From assembly GCA_950097015.1 (NCBI GenBank), contig CATNEN010000038.1, positions 14,812,001 to 14,876,000 on the forward strand: a stretch of DNA of 64,000 nt, given 5' to 3'. The notes below the pieces were generated by a model. The model was given only the letters and a program-made list of their open reading frames with translations. It did no database searches and had not been told where the DNA came from. The DNA is from Macrostomum hystrix (Eukaryota; Platyhelminthes; Macrostomidae). Of this stretch, positions 33,298-43,363 are shown in pieces. The first letter of the stretch is position 1. Each line of letters begins with the position of its first letter. The translations under genes were made by a program, and so were the position numbers.

Positions 33298-34110
33298 GAG
33301 TTGTAGCCAATTGTTTAGAGCAGGGGTCGGCAACCTCCGGCCCGCGGGCCAGATGCAGCCCTCAAAGCTCCCAAATCCGGCCCTTAGCTCCTCCTAACAC
33401 CTACTCTACAGTAAACCCTATCTCATCTCTCCCCTGTCTCATCTCTCCCCTGTTTCATCTCTCTTGTGTCTTATCTCCATACATGCGCAACCTCCCAAAT
33501 CTTAGCCGGCCATGCAACATAGTTTGTTTCATTGCTCTATTTATGACTTAGTTTGCTCTCATTTGCTCTATTTTTCTCTCCCCTTTTTCCTTTTCTTCAC
33601 GCCTTCCTTTTTTGACTCTTGGTCCCCCCTTTGATTTTTTTTGCGCTTGGTCGATTGGTTTTTGCGACTTACCTTGCTTGGCCCTCGTTTTACCCGGCCG
33701 GCCGGGTTGGCTGGGTGTTGCGCATGTATGCTTATCTCTCACCTGTCTGTTCTCTCCTGTGTCTTATCTCTCCCCTATCTTCATGCGGCCCACAGTTGTC
33801 TTTAAGATTCTCTCATTAGCCCGCAGGGTATATAATGTTGCTAACCCATGGTTTAGAGTGTCGGACTTATGGTTTAAAGGTTGAGGGTTTGATTCCTGAT
33901 TTAGCAAGATAGGCCCTACCTAACTCTTAACTCTGCATTGCTTCAGTTCACCAAGCTGTAAAATGGGTACCAGCATTAGCTGGGGTATTTGAGGGAGGGG
34001 TAGGGCATCCACCTAAGCCCATGGACTGAACAGCCTTCAGATGTGCAAGGCAATAGCTGCAGCTGTGCTGTTGGCTGCACATCTGGTCCAATTGGGGCAG
34101 GTGTTGTCAA
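33298..34110 (+). mobile_element. tRNA-derived SINE just upstream of DNAJC10, split by a MITE
   Basis: The head GTTGTAGCCAATT is interrupted by the MITE at 33321-33850 and resumes GTGTCGGACTTATGGTTTAA and GAGGGTTTGATTCC. The body has TTGCTTCAGTTCACC and GCCCATGGACTGAACAGCC. It begins about 23 bases upstream of the DNAJC10 start codon, in the position of its promoter or 5' UTR. Confidence 0.82.
33321..33850 (-). mobile_element. hAT MITE, copy 2, 530 bp, opposite orientation
   Basis: The left end is CAGGGGTCGGCAACCTCCGG; the right end is decayed (GTTGCTAACCCATG). Perfect duplications GTTTAGAG lie at 33313-33320 and 33851-33858. Internal sequence matches the reverse complement of copy 1, for example CTCCCAAATCCGGCCC on the left and TTTAAGATTCTCTCATTAGC on the right. 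A shrunken CATCTCTCCCCTGTCT array is at 33423-33475, with more copies near 33735-33780. Confidence 0.9.
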
Positions 34111-35385
34111 TTACATTTTATTAATTTTTATGTGATGCACTGCTCTCAAACAAGATGCAAACAAATTTAAAAAATGCTGCCAAAAATAAAAAAAATTGAA
34201 ACATAAACATTTTTTGAACCACAATTTAGAATACCTATGACAATGTAAATATGTGGTCTACACATGTATGTGTACATAATTGTAGCAGCAATAGGTTTAG
34301 TGTTCATTGCAAAGTATTGTAATTGTTGATGACAGAAATTGCAAGTGTCCATTTTTACCCAGGTGACAAGATGAAAACAAATGCTTAAGGGACCCTACTG
34401 CTTATCTAACCTAGTTAGTTAATATAAAGTAACTTATATTTACCTGGTAGACAGTAATAGTACAGGACCAGGTGTAGATAACCCCAATGGCTATAGATGC
34501 TTCACTAGCAGACTAAGCTCCCTAGGGGGGGCGAAATTAATAGAGACTATTCTTGTAGAAGTAAAAAATAAAAAAATTAAGAAATAAAGAATTTTCAGAA
34601 CAAGCAGTAGGGCCTAACAATTAGGCCCTACCTGTTTGACTATCATATCCTCTTTTGCCTATAGGCCTAATAATAATAATAATAATTTGACACTAGATCC
34701 AAGGGCCACTGCAGGTTTTGTGTGTCAAGCACACTAGCTGGTGGGACTGCACACTTATTTATTACTTATAATTATTATTATATGATTACAAAAAGCTTAC
34801 TACATAAAAACTGCAAACATAGGGCCTAGTTTGTAGAAATTAAGTAGCTATATAAAAACATTTATAGGATTGTGAAGAGAAACACTGTCCCTACCTATTT
34901 GCCCTTTGGCTATTGGCTATACTATAGCCTCTATACTATAGTATAGGCAAGGTGGTCATTGTCCCCCAGATTGCTAATCTTCTAATTAAAATTAGGCCTA
35001 CACAATTATCTTAAGGAATTACGAAGGTTATTAATATTTTTAATTAAGGTACAAATTACTATTTGAAAACTAAAATATAGAAATTATATTGTGCTTTTAT
35101 TATCTTTTCTGCCATTTTCTGGCATTAACGATTTTTCTAAAAATATAAGGTAACACATGTTCATTTTTATTCAGCAGCACAAATTTTTAACGAGGTAAGG
35201 TTGCACCAGTTTCTTTTCATTTTACCGAAACGTGGTGCCCATCAATAAACACGGACACGGTCATCCAGGTTGCGATCAAAGGTCGGCCACACCACTGAAA
35301 GTACAGTTTTTAATTTTAATTATGTACAGTTCTTATTATAACAAGATTATCACTTAAAAAACTAGCAATATACTAGTTTGGTCGG
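34111..35385. other. Unassigned AT-rich sequence
   Basis: Contains a short AAT microsatellite near 34668. I see no gene or transposon end. Confidence 0.35.
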
Positions 35386-37110
35386 CAGATCTGAGATCGG
35401 CGGTACAACTCATCGTTGATAACGTTTGCGAAGATATTTGGTGAGTAGAGATTCCCAGAGGCGGTTGCGTATGCACAACGCGGCGTCCAACTGCTGCTCC
35501 TGTGAGCCGGTCAGGGTCCACGTGTGGGCAGGGGCGTAGCCAGGATTTTTTTGGGGATATTGGTTTTGGTTCTATCCAGCGTATCCAGAATAAAAAACAA
35601 TTAATTCATTTCTTTCGAAGAAACTGAATGTGAAAAAATTTGAGACATCAAATTTTGGGTGTATCGGCCGATACACCGATCCCCCTCGCTACGCCACTGC
35701 GTGTGGGCGTTGTATTGGAGCACGGTCTCGATCACAGCCTGATACAACCGCCCCCTCAGCCGGTCTGGAAGCGCGATTCACTAGCTGCAGGACTGTTCGC
35801 AGCTCTGTTCGCAGCTCTGTTCGAGCGGAAAGCTCGATCTGCCAGTGCTCTGCGCCGTGTGCGATGTCGTCCTGCAAGCTTGGAACCAAGGCCACTATAG
35901 GTAGATAAACTCCATGCAGCGAAGTAGCAGCGCCACCTGCCCGCTAGAGTCACGGCAGCGGATCCAAGCCGGTAGGTCTTTCGGCACCGTCAGCACCATC
36001 GCTTTTCGGGCGTTCCACTAACAGCTTGACCACAGCTGCCGCGGTCGTCAGCTTGTCTAGCAGGCGTTAAGCCAGCGCACGCCATGCAGTAACGGAAACT
36101 CACTGAAACGGAAGTCTGCGTCCTCAGCGGCTTGTCCTCTTCGTCGCAGTCTCTCGACTGTCAGCCGGGCCTGCTGCAACGACTCATCGTCCTGCCACGC
36201 AGCTAGCTTACCACTTGGTGCTGCCTAGTTGCACCTGCAGCGGCGATCGATGTTTTGGCGGTGGCGACATTGATGGCGGAGCTGATGTTTCCGTAGTCCA
36301 CTGCGGCAGCTCTCTTCCATCGCCTCGGTGAAGACCATGCAGAAACAGCCTCTCACGTACAGTTGCGGATTGCATGGAGCTCGTAAATAACGGTTTGGTT
36401 CCGTCTCGGTGGTCGGTCGGTACAGTCGGTACGACCGCGCACAGCTAATGGAACCACCTGTCAGTTGGTCACGCGCTGCCGCTCTCGCCAGCGAAGCAGC
36501 ACGTGGTCCAGCTAACGAGTTTCCTCTAGGCGAATTTGCCACAAACGCGCGGTTTTGGCGCGGTCGCTTACATCCTGCAAAAGTCGCCAGTCTCTGTTGT
36601 GCGCGGCTTTCGGAACAGTGTGTTCACCGGTACAAAATCGCGCCGTGCTGCAGCAAAGTCAACCAGTGCGTCATTATTACTTTTCCCACTTGGAGTGGAC
36701 AAAGCGGGCGCATCGCAGCGTTGTAGTCTCCGAGAACGAGCACAGAATCGCGCTGAGCGACTGCCTATACAGCTGCCCTGACAGGAACTCAAGTTTGCCC
36801 TGCCGATGCTCCATCGGGTGCGCCGCTGTGGGTGCGTAGGCGCAGAACAGGCGCACGTTTCGCGAGTGCAGGCGCAAACAAGCCGCAGTATTTCAAACAG
36901 CCCAGCTAATTTGTATGGGACGAGATTTCTATGACCAACCGGAAGGATCTCGAGGCAGTCGACCACTGCGGAAACAGCTGACCTGCCCTTCGGCGGGGTG
37001 GTTTTTATGTGCGCTGGTGATTTTCGCCCACTCCTGCCCGTTGTGGTGAATGGGACTCGTACTGACAACGTCATGGCGTGTGTCAGCAGATCCCCGCTGT
37101 GCATGGAAAC
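35386..37110 (-). pseudogene. Decayed LINE (non-LTR retrotransposon), minus orientation
   Basis: Scattered frames show endonuclease-like CAYAPTAAHPMEH (about 36820-36860) and VNTLFRKPRTTETG (about 36600-36640). A piece near 35510-35525 reading TWTLTGSQEQQLDAALCIR resembles the region after the reverse transcriptase in LINE ORF2. The order on the minus strand is endonuclease first and C-terminal part last, as expected. Frames shift many times and stops are frequent. The element is dead; the clade (RTE- or CR1-like) is uncertain. A 171-bp MITE interrupts it. Confidence 0.6.
35529..35699. mobile_element. hAT MITE, 171 bp, with perfect 8-bp TSD
   Basis: The ends are CAGGGGCGTAGCCAGG on the left, and on the right GCTACGCCACTG (reverse complement CAGTGGCGTAGC). 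The target duplication CGTGTGGG lies at 35521-35528 and 35700-35707. It is inserted in the decayed LINE. Confidence 0.92.
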
Positions 37111-37339
37111 TTTTCCAGCGGCATCGCCTGACCAGAAACATTCGACTGCTTAGCAGTTCTGACCCAGAAGCGTATCAGAAGTACACACGGAGCTGCTCAG
37201 ATAGGTGAGTGTGGCTTATTAAATGCTGCATGTGTGATTTTGTATTGGAAGTGCTGTTTTTATGAAGCTCTATCTATTTTTCAGCTGTGCTCTAGCTATT
37301 TAGGAATGCCCAGTTCTAAGATGCGACTTTTAACTCTCG

Positions 37340-37900
37340 ACAGATCGCATCTGGAACGATTGAGCATGATGCGGAAGAGAAAATGTCCATTCCTGATGAG
37401 ATGATCATTTCGGCAGAGGCACCCCTGCGACTGACCTGATCAATTTTGTGTACCCATCGTTGGAGGCTTCCGTAGAGAGCTTTGCAAGCCGAGCGATGGC
37501 CTGGCGCCGTACAACGACACAGTCGACGTCGATGCTATCAACGAGAACTGCCTGGGCCGCATGTTCCCGCGGGCAGATTGCGGGAGTACCGCTCGATAGA
37601 CAGTGTGGCTGATGAGGATGCTGCTACACACTTCCCTCCAGAGCAGCTCAACCATCTAGAACCATCTAGAATGCCCCGAACTTTCCGCGTCACCTGCTGA
37701 GGTTCAAAGTGGGTATGCCAGTGGTGCTTATCAGGAACATCAACCCATCACGGCTGTGCAACGGTACGCAGCTGATAATATTTAACCCGTAGTTTGTGTG
37801 ATGACGTACGGAATGCAATGTGAAGTCACGTTGGAGCGACCGTCTACAGCAGCTGCCCCGATAGCTCCTGGCGAAGCGGCGGCTTGGTGGTAATGTGAAA
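37340..37900 (+). pseudogene. Decayed PIF1-like helicase fragment (Helitron type)
   Basis: In shifting frames I read DLINFVYPSLEAS, then YRSIDSVADEDAA, FPPEQLNHLE, and HLLRFKVGMPVVLIRNINP followed by SRLCNGTQLIIFN. This order and spacing match the C-terminal third of PIF1-like helicases found in Helitrons (the family motif is LKVG.P..LLRNLN...GLCNGTRL). At least two frameshifts are needed, so it is a relic. No Rep domain or Helitron end was found. Confidence 0.65.
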
Positions 37901-38052
37901 TTCCCGCAGCATGGCACTTTGTCAAATTATAGACTATGTCTATGTCTAAAACAGACTCGCGCGTAATTATAAGTTACGGCAAACAAACAAACTATCAAGA
38001 CGCAGATAGTTTTTCCTAGAATAAATAAAAGCCCCTAAAGAGCAAATCGCCA

Positions 38053-38556
38053 ATGAGCAGCGCACAGCCTAATCAACAGACTTTCCGACATCACCGCGTA
38101 TTTTTTCCGGTTCACGTTTATCTTCACTATACTGACACTCTGGACTATGCTGAAAAAGCGCTGGAAATTCGGCACAAACTCATACACAGCGATCTATTTC
38201 CGTTTCCCATTACTTTTACACCTGTGCAAGCCTCCGGTCCGGACGTTGACTTAAACATATTCGATGTGTACGTGATCGGCGGTCATCGACAATACAGATT
38301 CGGCATCGATCAAGAGGGCCGGTTGCCAAGCCTAGCAGAGATTATCGACACAATCGGATGGGCTTCCGTGCGATCTCGCGAACCAATGCAGCGCTCGTTG
38401 GTGATGACCACATCCACCATGGATACGGCGTCAATTTTTGAGCACCTGTTCCAGTCAAACACGGAGTATAATAGATCAGACACAGACGGCCCTGACGAGG
38501 CTGTGACCATGGCCGAAAAAGCTCATCTTCAGAATCGTCAAGATTTGCAAAATTAA
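38053..38556 (+). CDS. Hypothetical protein, 167 aa
   Basis: An intact intronless ORF about 450 bp left of the Polinton. It contains VHVYLHYTDTLDYAEKALEI and a hydrophobic/polar pattern that looks like a folded domain, with an acidic tail (NRSDTDGPDEAV). The HVY motif followed by an alpha helix and a GPD motif faintly recalls small DOPA-dioxygenase-like proteins, but the second family histidine (GPHP) is not present, so I give no function. It follows the helicase relic and could be cargo of an old element. Coding status is plausible but unproven. Confidence 0.45.
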   Translation: MSSAQPNQQTFRHHRVFFPVHVYLHYTDTLDYAEKALEIRHKLIHSDLFPFPITFTPVQASGPDVDLNIFDVYVIGGHRQYRFGIDQEGRLPSLAEIIDTIGWASVRSREPMQRSLVMTTSTMDTASIFEHLFQSNTEYNRSDTDGPDEAVTMAEKAHLQNRQDLQN

Positions 38557-39009
38557 ACTATACATATGCGAGTATGCTGCAGAAAGGCAATCTAGCTGTC
38601 TAACTTTTCTAGAAGAGATCATCATTATACAATAAAAATGACTCCCAGGAGCGATTATAGTTCTACGAGCTATAGCATTCTTTGAAAAATACATTTATTC
38701 TTGCATTTATGCTTACTAACCAACTTTAATGCTCTACGCAGTTCTCTCCTTCTTTTCGTGGTCTAGTGCTGAATTTTAATATAATTTCTTTCTTTTCGAC
38801 GTCTTTCCACCGGGACTACAATTATGCAAATTACTCATATATTACACCATAGTACGCAGACTTGACTTCACTTAGCGTCAGCCGAGCACGTATGCAGCGA
38901 AGAGGCGGAGGGAACCGCCACTTTCACTAGTTCCAGAAGACCCTCGTGAGGTTGTTTTGCTCTAGTGGACCCGTCGGTGGGGAAGAAGTCGGATCACCCG
39001 GTGTCCCTG

Positions 39010-39490
39010 AGTAGTATAAAAAAATATGAAACAAACGCGTTTTCCTTATGGAGAAATACATAGGTAGTACCGCATAGGAAATGCCTATACATTTAACTCA
39101 AAACGCACCAAAAATTTTCTAAGTCCTAACTCGCACGAGGAATTTTTCTAAGTCAAAGTCTATCTCTCTCTCTTCTCTCTCTCTCTCTATCTCTGTCCTT
39201 GGCATGTTGTTAAAAAATTCCAAGTCCAAGCTAACTGCTCGTTTAGTGTGCAGATAAGAATTCAGAGACACGCTAACAATCTGAAATGCTATGTTGATAT
39301 GTTGAATCTGATATGTTGAATCAGTTTTATTTAAAGCTACCACTAGCGAGAGTTGCTGCACACAGACTTAGTGTCATTGTCACACTAACTTGACAAAATA
39401 TTCTATCACAAATTAATGTTTCTGTCTTATTCATCAGATTCGGTACGAAGCTTTTTGTTGAAACAGAAATTTTTATTTAATTCCACACGC
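39010..39490 (+). repeat. Left terminal inverted repeat of the Polinton
   Basis: Matches the reverse complement of about 56428-56876. A TCTCTCTC microsatellite (about 39160-39195) differs in length from the other arm, and similarity fades near 39490. Confidence 0.92.
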
Positions 39491-39630
39491 GGTATCATAT
39501 GACACATGCTAAAATATTGTCGAACCAACTAGCCATAAAATAATTCAAGACTTGCTTTTGAAGCATCGCACCATTTTATGCATCTCTTAATGCACTTACA
39601 GTATACTTAAACCGTTAACATGACCAACAG

Positions 39631-40200
39631 TCACAGATAATGAATTAAAACTCGTAAAACAAAAGATCGCAGTTTAACATAGGCTTTTCGGAAAGAATCA
39701 CTTCGCGAGACATTGCGCTTAGAAATACTCTTTAGAAAGACGTGCAGATTTTTTCGAATAGTCAATTTATAAAAGACATAAAATACAGCCCAAAAGCCAC
39801 AGCTACCGCTTCGAGGGTCTTGAACAGCAAAGCGAGTATAACTCCAATTTCTTGCCCCACCACATTGTATTCCTAACCAACGTGCCACAGATGCAATCGG
39901 ATGGAGTCCAAGTGAATCGAAATATTCTCCATATCTTTTACCCTGTCGACCTGCATAGGACGTATTTCCATGCACCCAAACACAAACCCAATGTTTTCCA
40001 GGTAGATTAGAAGTGTCTGTGTTTACAATAAAAAAATAATCCTTTTCATTAAGTGGAAGATGCTTAATACTTAATACAAAATCTTGGGGGAATACTCCTA
40101 AGAAGACAGCATGCGAAAAATAAGCGCACAGTTTTGTAGCAATAGACCGAAGAAATCGATCTGTAACACCGTTTTGTAGAATAGAATCAATTACTTCCAT
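39631..40200 (-). CDS. Polinton cysteine protease (adenovirus-like), 189 aa
   Basis: This protein looks like the adenain/Ulp1-type maturation protease found in Polintons and adenoviruses, which cuts capsid precursors. Visible elements are the histidine in GKHWVCVWVHG (about residue 70), an aspartate in EYFDSLG (about 95), the glutamine in FAVQDPRSGSCGFW (about 127) and the cysteine in the same motif (about 134). That gives the order His, Asp, Gln, Cys expected for the clan. Length is normal. The start ATG overlaps the end of the capsid gene by 10 bases, which suggests a shared transcript. It appears intact. Confidence 0.9.
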   Translation of the reverse strand: MEVIDSILQNGVTDRFLRSIATKLCAYFSHAVFLGVFPQDFVLSIKHLPLNEKDYFFIVNTDTSNLPGKHWVCVWVHGNTSYAGRQGKRYGEYFDSLGLHPIASVARWLGIQCGGARNWSYTRFAVQDPRSGSCGFWAVFYVFYKLTIRKNLHVFLKSISKRNVSRSDSFRKAYVKLRSFVLRVLIHYL

Positions 40201-41513
40201 GCAGTTCCAGGAACAACGTCACGAAGCTCAGTTAGTTGCAATTGCTTGTCAAAAATTCCTCCAAATATGACGTTGTACACAGTGCTAGTTGCAGAACTGA
40301 ATCGCAGCTCAATTTTCACATTTCCTTCCTTATACAGTTGAACACCATGTCCGATACCTGGTTCACTACCGAGACTAAAGGCAAAAATAGAGTATCCATT
40401 CGCATATTCACCCATAGTGAAACCAATGTCACGTCCTTGCAGATAAAGACCCAGTTGCTGTAGAAGAAAAGTATACTCTGTCACACAGTCACCTTCAAAG
40501 TTGGTTTGCAGCGGTCGACATGGCATTGACTCTCCATTTACAAACACACCGATGCTGTTAACGTTAGCATGCTCAAAGTTGAATGGATTCGTGTCCATGC
40601 TTCCATTGAATGCTCGGTTATTTACAAAAGCTAATAATAAAAGCCGTGGAACTCCACTTGGGAATAAATTCTCGTGCGTGTGGCTGGATGATCCGCGAGG
40701 AATAGTAAATGTTCCCATGCTTAGACTCCGGTGGGGATATAGAGCATTGTGGCTTTTCAGACCATGTGCATGAGCACTAGTAACGCTAGGTGATGGTTGG
40801 ACAAGTCGCAGTCGTAATTCTGCTCGCAAGAACCTAATTTCATAATCTTTAAGTTGCACATCGCTTCCTATTGATGCACCACTCAAAACAAATTTGCTTT
40901 TTGCTGGTGTTAATTTGATACGCATTGGTGTCTTTGAAAGTAGATATCGCGGTTGACGAAAAAGATCTAAAAATAGAGGACCAGACACTGTACAATGTCG
41001 ATTTTCAGCAATCAACGATCGCCTCTTCGTTCGTCCTTCGTTATCGTTTGTTGAATTCATTTTACCAGCAGTATCTTTGTAGAAACCCCAAGGCACCAGA
41101 CCTGACTTCTGTGCTGTGTGTCCATACTCAAGAAGTGTTAGAAGCATTGCCTTGTAGGGATACATGAAGCTTCCACCTTCAACAACAGTGTCTCCAATAG
41201 TAAATTGCACATCTTCAAACAATGTTGCGATTGCTAAGTTGTTTACACACACATAGTTTTTTGCAGCATCAATTGCGTTACCTTCTCCGTCGCTGACGCG
41301 GAAGCTAACTGTTAGCACAGTATCATGCAGATCTAAATACAGATCTCCAGGCGGTACAATCTCAAACTCGATTGGAGAACCTTTTGTTATCCCATGTTGT
41401 GGTTGAATGTCTGTGTAGCGACTTTCTAAAACACTGAATTGAACAGGTGTCTGGTCAAAGAGAGAGAGTTCGCTTTTCAATGCAGCAATGTCGGGACCGA
41501 GAAGTTGATTCAT
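40191..41513 (-). CDS. Polinton major capsid protein, 440 aa
   Basis: The N-terminal block SRYTDIQPQHGITKGSPIEF, then VPPGDLYLDLHDTVLTVSFR, is the signature of Polinton/adintovirus double-jelly-roll capsid proteins (the family includes proteins annotated F54H12.2-like). Further support comes from FTIGDTVVEGGSFMYPYKAM and the segment around FLDLFRQPRYLLSKTPMRIK. In this family the protein forms the hexagonal capsomers of an icosahedral particle. The gene lies 1 base after the basic core-like gene and overlaps the protease gene. No break is seen. The double jelly-roll fold is inferred from family membership. Confidence 0.85.
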   Translation of the reverse strand: MNQLLGPDIAALKSELSLFDQTPVQFSVLESRYTDIQPQHGITKGSPIEFEIVPPGDLYLDLHDTVLTVSFRVSDGEGNAIDAAKNYVCVNNLAIATLFEDVQFTIGDTVVEGGSFMYPYKAMLLTLLEYGHTAQKSGLVPWGFYKDTAGKMNSTNDNEGRTKRRSLIAENRHCTVSGPLFLDLFRQPRYLLSKTPMRIKLTPAKSKFVLSGASIGSDVQLKDYEIRFLRAELRLRLVQPSPSVTSAHAHGLKSHNALYPHRSLSMGTFTIPRGSSSHTHENLFPSGVPRLLLLAFVNNRAFNGSMDTNPFNFEHANVNSIGVFVNGESMPCRPLQTNFEGDCVTEYTFLLQQLGLYLQGRDIGFTMGEYANGYSIFAFSLGSEPGIGHGVQLYKEGNVKIELRFSSATSTVYNVIFGGIFDKQLQLTELRDVVPGTAWK

Positions 41514-41514
41514 G

Positions 41515-41949
41515 TTATTTTCCGAATAAACTAAAAAGCTTCTTGCTTGCAGCGGAGTTTTGCTTTCCTCTTCGTTTCTTGACTCTGTAGGTACTTCGTC
41601 CTCCTCGTCGTCTTGTTACACCTCGTTTTTTTCCTTTACGTCTTAAGCTTATAGGTCTAGCTGCTCTCTTTCGTCGCTTGTTGGTTAAGGTAGGCGTGTC
41701 AAACATGTCTTCTTCAGAAGTTGAGTTCGCGTGCCGCTTGCGCCCCATACCGATTTTGCTGGCAGCGCTTTTAAAATAATCTAGGCTGCGATCCAGAAGA
41801 TCCTTTTTAGCATTACGTATTACAGGAAATAGCAGTCTTTCAGCCAAGTTTGATAGGAATCCGTATCCTTCGTAGACGGGGATTGCAGATGCTCCTCGTC
41901 CACCGATTGAATTATTTGGACCGGAATAGAAGGCGAATATCGGATCCAT
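41515..41949 (-). CDS. Basic virion-core-like protein, 144 aa
   Basis: The N-terminal half contains a short conserved-looking block (IPVYEGYGFLSNLAERLLFP). The C-terminal half is extremely basic, with RRKGKKRGVTRRRGGRS and VKKRRGKQN. Polintons and adintoviruses usually encode a small protein of this layout beside the capsid genes, compared with the adenovirus core proteins that coat packaged DNA. DNA binding is inferred from charge only. It ends 1 base before the major capsid gene and follows the integrase by about 33 bases. Confidence 0.65.
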   Translation of the reverse strand: MDPIFAFYSGPNNSIGGRGASAIPVYEGYGFLSNLAERLLFPVIRNAKKDLLDRSLDYFKSAASKIGMGRKRHANSTSEEDMFDTPTLTNKRRKRAARPISLRRKGKKRGVTRRRGGRSTYRVKKRRGKQNSAASKKLFSLFGK

Positions 41950-41982
41950 GACTTATTATTAAGCGATATCAGTTTTTCAGCT

Positions 41983-43134
41983 TTACTTATACACACGAGC
42001 AAACAGTCTAGCAGTCTTTGCATCGAGATCTTTTTCACTCAGCCACTGACTCCGTGAAATTGGCATGTCTTTCCACTTTACTAAATACAAACGATTACCC
42101 TTCTGCGAACGATCTGTTTCGAGAACCTTTTCTATATCGACAGGTTCCTCATCCACTTCATTCACGAGTAGAAGTTCATCCTCGTTGAATCTTCCTTCTA
42201 GCAAATCGAAATTATCTTCTGAATCAGCTAATTCATACATTGGCGGGTCAGACAGGTGAACATGATGAACACGAAACTTTGAATTGCTCCAAATTGTTGT
42301 GTAACCCTTTTCAAAAATTCCTCGTCGTCGGAGAATTCGCACCCAATCACCAACTTTGAATTTTGGTTTTGAAGTGCGCACTTGTGTAAACATTTTGTCC
42401 CATAGAATTCCTTGAAGATGTTCATCATTCTCTACTCGTTTCGGTGTTTCTCCACTTAAAGCTCGATGTGGACTTGCGTTGAAATTTTTCTCCAACTGTG
42501 GCAATATGTCAAACCAACGTGCTAGATTCTTAGCTCGAAAGTATCGTTGCAGGCGTTCTTTTAGAGATCGAATAAATCTTTCTGCCAGGCTAGCCTTGTA
42601 GGAACTTTGAGAAACGAAAAACCTCACTCCCTCCTGTTTTAGCATTTGTCGCGTTGATTTTCCAAGAAACTCCATGCCTGCGTCGCCTTGTAAATAAACT
42701 GGTTTGAAGCCACTTCGAAAAATATCTTGCAGCACTCGACTCACTTCGCTAGGTTTCTTTGTCTTTAATGGCCTAAGTCGAATGCTTCGCGTGAAGCAGT
42801 CAATTAGAACTAGTATGAAACGATAACCTCGATTTTCAGTTTTATACTGCGGCAGGTCGGCTAAATCGATTTGAAACTGGAATCGTGCCACGGGTGGTAC
42901 ACTAATTTTTGGTGTCAGAAATTTTTTAGGCAACTTTTGAAATAAATGGTGCTCTTTTGTTGATCGTACCCAACTTTGTACTTCCTTTCGTGCGTCTTCA
43001 TATTTTATCTGTGGAAATTCTTTGCGCACAGCACGAACAAGTTCAGATCTATTACCTGAGAACGAAGTCGGATTTTCCAAGTTGAAGAAAGAATCAGATA
43101 GAAACTGAGCAATACTTTTACGTATTCCTTGCAT
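41983..43134 (-). CDS. Polinton integrase with C-terminal chromodomain, 383 aa
   Basis: This is a retroviral-type integrase core. The catalytic triad is D90 in FQIDLADLP, D151 in LQGDAGMEF and E185 in ASLAERFIRSLKER. The region before it (NPTSFSGNRSELVRAVRKEF) is the usual Polinton N-terminal domain. An SH3-like stretch FKVGDWVRILRRRG follows the core. The C-terminus (about 330-375) has YLVKWKDMPISRSQW, a chromodomain signature, so the enzyme may be steered to methylated histone. It joins the linear element to host DNA, producing the 6-bp duplication seen at the ends. Intact. Confidence 0.95.
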   Translation of the reverse strand: MQGIRKSIAQFLSDSFFNLENPTSFSGNRSELVRAVRKEFPQIKYEDARKEVQSWVRSTKEHHLFQKLPKKFLTPKISVPPVARFQFQIDLADLPQYKTENRGYRFILVLIDCFTRSIRLRPLKTKKPSEVSRVLQDIFRSGFKPVYLQGDAGMEFLGKSTRQMLKQEGVRFFVSQSSYKASLAERFIRSLKERLQRYFRAKNLARWFDILPQLEKNFNASPHRALSGETPKRVENDEHLQGILWDKMFTQVRTSKPKFKVGDWVRILRRRGIFEKGYTTIWSNSKFRVHHVHLSDPPMYELADSEDNFDLLEGRFNEDELLLVNEVDEEPVDIEKVLETDRSQKGNRLYLVKWKDMPISRSQWLSEKDLDAKTARLFARVYK

Positions 43135-43363
43135 TGATTGTATTGCAGCAAATGAAGCTTACGTCGATAACTGAATCACCGTCGGTTGTCTCGCTTTCAA
43201 AGCAGGAGTTAAATATGAGCGGACAGCAAGTTTCTAGCTGCAAATAATCAAAGAAACTCTGCAACAAAACTCTTAGGTTTGAACAGGTCATGACTTACAA
43301 ATTTATTAATTATCAAGTGTCAATAATGCATTATACCATACAATAATTAAAAGCACGCTTATA

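Noticed and set aside
38053-38556. DOPA 4,5-dioxygenase-like enzyme
   Set aside because: Only the first histidine motif resembles the family; the second metal-binding histidine is not seen.
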